64,000 nucleotides of DNA from VMDJ01 sp038146785 (GTDB lineage Bacteria; Pseudomonadota; Gammaproteobacteria; Chromatiales; Chromatiaceae), in assembly GCA_038146785.1 (NCBI GenBank), contig JAYQSI010000016.1:62001-126000 (forward strand), read 5' to 3'. The notes under the pieces are model-generated. The model made no database searches. It was not told where the DNA came from and worked only from the letters and a program-made list of their open reading frames with translations. The number at the start of each line of letters is the position of its first letter. Position 1 is the stretch's first letter. Shown here piece after piece: positions 62,186-64,000 of this stretch. Both the position numbers and the translations under genes were made by a program.

Positions 62186-63946
62186 TAACGCACCCCCTGT
62201 GAAGCCAAACGAACATCAGGCTTTTCAGCATCTGGCTTAACATTCATTAAGCGCAATGCTTCAGACATGGTTTTTGAAAACACAGGGCCCGCAACCAAAC
62301 CGCCGTAATAATGCTTACCCTTAGGTTCATCCACCATCACGACCATAGCGAGTCGTGGATTGTCAGCAGGCGCTAAACCCGCAAACAAAGCAACATAGCG
62401 ATCATCCGCATAGCCACCTTCGACGGCAATCTTCTTAGCAGTACCGGTTTTACCAGCGACCTGATAATTCGAGACAGCCGCTTGTGTCGCAGTGCCGCCC
62501 GGCTGTACGACTTTAGTCAACATCTGACGCACGGCTTTTGCTGAGCTTGCATCAAAAACACGACGACCTCTCTACCTTTTCGTCGCCTCGCTTTAATAAG
62601 GTTAAAGGTACCGCTACGCCATCATTTGCCAATGCTGCATAGGCACGTGCCAACTGCATGGTGTTTGTTGATAAGTGATACCCAAATGAAATAGTCGCCT
62701 TTTCAATTTCAGCCCACCCTGACCAATGCGGCAAAACACCTGAGGTCTCAGCAGGAAAATCAAACGCAACAGGCTCACCAAAACCAAGACGCTTTAAAAA
62801 GTCATAATACTTTTCAGAATCGAGGCGCATCGCTAACTTTGCTGCACCCACATTGCTCGATTTCGCGAGCAAGGTATCTAAATCGATTTCACCTAAAACA
62901 TCATGATCCTTAACCACACCGCCTCTTACTTTGAAGTAACCAGGCGCGGTATCAATCAATTCACCAATTGATGCTTCATCAAAATCTAATGCCGCCGCAA
63001 CCACAAAAGGCTTCATGGTTGAGCCCGGTTCAAAGGTATCGGTAACTGCACGATTACGCAGACGACCGTTCTTAGATGAACGATTGCCATTTGGGTTATA
63101 GCCAGGCTGATTCACCATCGCCAAAACCTCACCCGTCTTCACATCCAAGACAACTGCCGAACCTGATGTCGCGCTGTTTTTAGACACAGCCGACTTCAGC
63201 TCACGATAGGCAATGTATTGCAGACGCGCATCAAGACTTAATGCGAGATGCTTACCATCCTCTGCCATTTGAATATTTTCGATATCTTCAACAACCTGGC
63301 GACGCCCATCACGTAAGACACGCTTTTTACCTGGCAAGCCAGCCAACTGCTGATCAAACACACGCTCAAGACCTTCTTGGCCTTTATCTTCGTAATCTGT
63401 AAAGCCAACGACATGCGAGAACACTTCATGCATTGGGTAATAGCGACGATAAGAACGCTCTTTATATAAACCTTTCAAACCATTCGCTTTAGCTACTGCT
63501 AACACATAGTCAGCTTCTGATGGCTGCAGCTTTCTTTTTAAGCGAACGTAGTACGTCGATGACGAGCTAGAAATAATTTTCTTTAACTGCGCAAGCGACA
63601 TCTCTAGCGCCTGCGCTAAAGGCATCAGCTTTTCATTACTCGCGGAAAGTAAGCGAGGATTTGCCGCGATCGTATCAACCGGCGTACTCATGGCGACAAC
63701 ATCACCACGACGATCAGTAATCATGCCGCGATGCGCTTCAATCTCTACTGTTTCGATATAACGCTCTTCGCCTTTTGATTGCAAAAAGTCTGCCTTCAAT
63801 ACCTGCTGATTAACCGCCTCAACCACTAACCAAGCAGCACCTAAAGCAAATACACCCGACACAAAATGACGACGCCATGCCGCATTCGGCACACCAGCCT
63901 GCTCGCGCTGATATTGTTTGATACGTTGTTGTTTCTTAGCCGCCAT
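62185..63946 (-). CDS. ftsI: FtsI (PBP3), septal transpeptidase, with a frame break
   Basis: Class B penicillin-binding protein that crosslinks septal peptidoglycan. The N-terminal membrane helix spans about residues 28-46. The dimerisation domain has IDTIAANPRLL and RYYPMHEVFSHVVGFTD. The active-site Ser is in FEPGSTMKPFVVAAAL (SxxK), with SSNVG as the SxN motif. This frame stops at 464 aa as VERSSCF. The last part, VRQMLTKVVQPGGTATQA and VAGKTGTAKKI (KTG motif), is in the +1 frame. Joining gives 586 aa (E. coli 588). The break is at or beside GAG-AGG-T, 62566-62572. Confidence 0.94.
62566..62572 (-). other. +1 frame break in ftsI: GAG-AGG-T
   Basis: Zero frame AAG GTA GAG AGG TCG; the conserved continuation is GGT CGT CGT GTT TTT GAT. 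There is no CTT codon here, but AGG-T recurs as in murC and ftsW. The exact skipped base is ambiguous between 62566 and 62573. Confidence 0.7.
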
Positions 63947-64000
63947 CAGTCCAAAACCACCACTTGTTTTGATGACGGTGACTGCATATCAAGGCGCGCT
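63946..64000 (-). CDS. ftsL: FtsL, 3' end only (cut by the window edge)
   Basis: The last 17 codons before a TGA overlapping the ftsI ATG (TGATG) read ARLDMQSPSSKQVVVLD. This matches the usual FtsL ending (RLgM.pPs.eqivvl), and the position before ftsI is as expected. The N-terminal part lies outside the window. Confidence 0.8.
   Translation of the reverse strand, partial: ARLDMQSPSSKQVVVLD

Noticed and set aside
21729..62572. A prfB-like Shine-Dalgarno stimulator upstream of the CTT sites
   Set aside because: I looked for a purine-rich block a few bases before each CTT. Only the second murC site has one (GGTGAGGTG); the others do not, so no shared stimulator can be claimed.
21906..62572. 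AGG as an unassigned codon
   Set aside because: AGG is used as Arg in frame in intact rnt (twice), so it is decoded normally.
21729..63946. Reading the split genes as true pseudogenes
   Set aside because: Both halves of each gene are well conserved and uninterrupted, joined lengths equal family lengths, and murC, ftsW and ftsI are single-copy essentials in relatives. Decay would show more than one lesion per gene outside the junction.
1..64000. CRISPR arrays, tRNA or rRNA genes, insertion sequences, phage genes
   Set aside because: No direct-repeat arrays, tRNA-like cloverleaf sequences, transposase-like proteins or terminal inverted repeats were recognised.

Overview
The window reads as a stretch of gammaproteobacterial chromosome with about half G+C. 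Gene content and order look like the Pseudomonadales/Oceanospirillales/Cellvibrionales side of the class: a Nudix-ThiE fusion next to argJ, secA, an M23 protein and lpxC; coaE-zapD-yacG; ygiQ, ptsP, rppH and a HAD gene together; and a 141-aa acidic conserved protein. This placement is inferred from gene order and not from a phylogenetic marker. No tRNA, rRNA, CRISPR array, insertion sequence or prophage was seen, and coding density is very high.

Layout. 1-9 kb: mlaA, rnt, grxD, an asparagine-synthase family amidotransferase resembling the N-acetylglutaminylglutamine amide (osmolyte) enzyme, a PuuD-N-like membrane protein, argD-argF, an SH3/anchor protein and apbC/mrp. 9-17.5 kb: metG, then an overlapping rnfABCDGE-nth-DUF1841 run. 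17.4-27.5 kb: deaD, ygiQ, ptsP-rppH, a HAD phosphatase with a FecCD/BtuC-type permease and ATPase, and a small acidic protein. 27.6-34.7 kb: a secreted Asn/Trp/Gly/Pro repeat protein, then the leftward unit rluD-pgeF-gcvR-def-clpB (clpB has its own sigma-32-type promoter) and rightward bamD. 34.7-41.6 kb: nadE-glnB, sucCD, coaE-zapD-yacG and the Nudix-ThiE fusion. 41.6-64 kb: argJ, secA, an M23 protein, dciA, and the division and wall cluster (leftward) ftsL-ftsI-murE-murF-mraY-murD-ftsW-murG-murC-murB-ddl-ftsQ-ftsA-ftsZ-lpxC.

How the genes work together. The right third makes lipid-linked peptidoglycan precursors (MurB-F, Ddl, MraY, MurG), flips or polymerises and crosslinks them at the septum (FtsW, FtsI), and builds the Z ring (FtsZ, FtsA, FtsQ, FtsL, with ZapD encoded nearby). 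LpxC commits precursor to lipid A, while MlaA and BamD maintain the outer membrane. The Rnf complex couples NADH and ferredoxin redox chemistry to an ion gradient. ArgD, ArgF and ArgJ are arginine biosynthesis. ClpB, Def, SecA and DeaD serve protein and RNA homeostasis.

Most unusual observation. Eight genes, most of them normally essential or core (ptsP, a conserved acidic protein, clpB, pgeF, sucC, murC, ftsW, ftsI), are each split between frames although both halves are well conserved. Eight of the nine shifts are +1. Six of those fall on an in-frame CTT Leu codon followed by a purine (CTT-GAG, CTT-GGG, CTT-GAT, CTT-GGT and CTT-AGG twice). In every one of the six the +1 frame also reads a Leu codon (TTA or TTG), always in the sense strand and in the same phase. 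This resembles known +1 slippery sites (CUU-AGG-C of yeast Ty1, CUU-UGA-C of prfB). Either it is recurrent programmed or tolerated +1 frameshifting, or it is a context-specific base-calling artefact. The sequence alone cannot decide, but the phase and strand consistency is hard to get from random errors.
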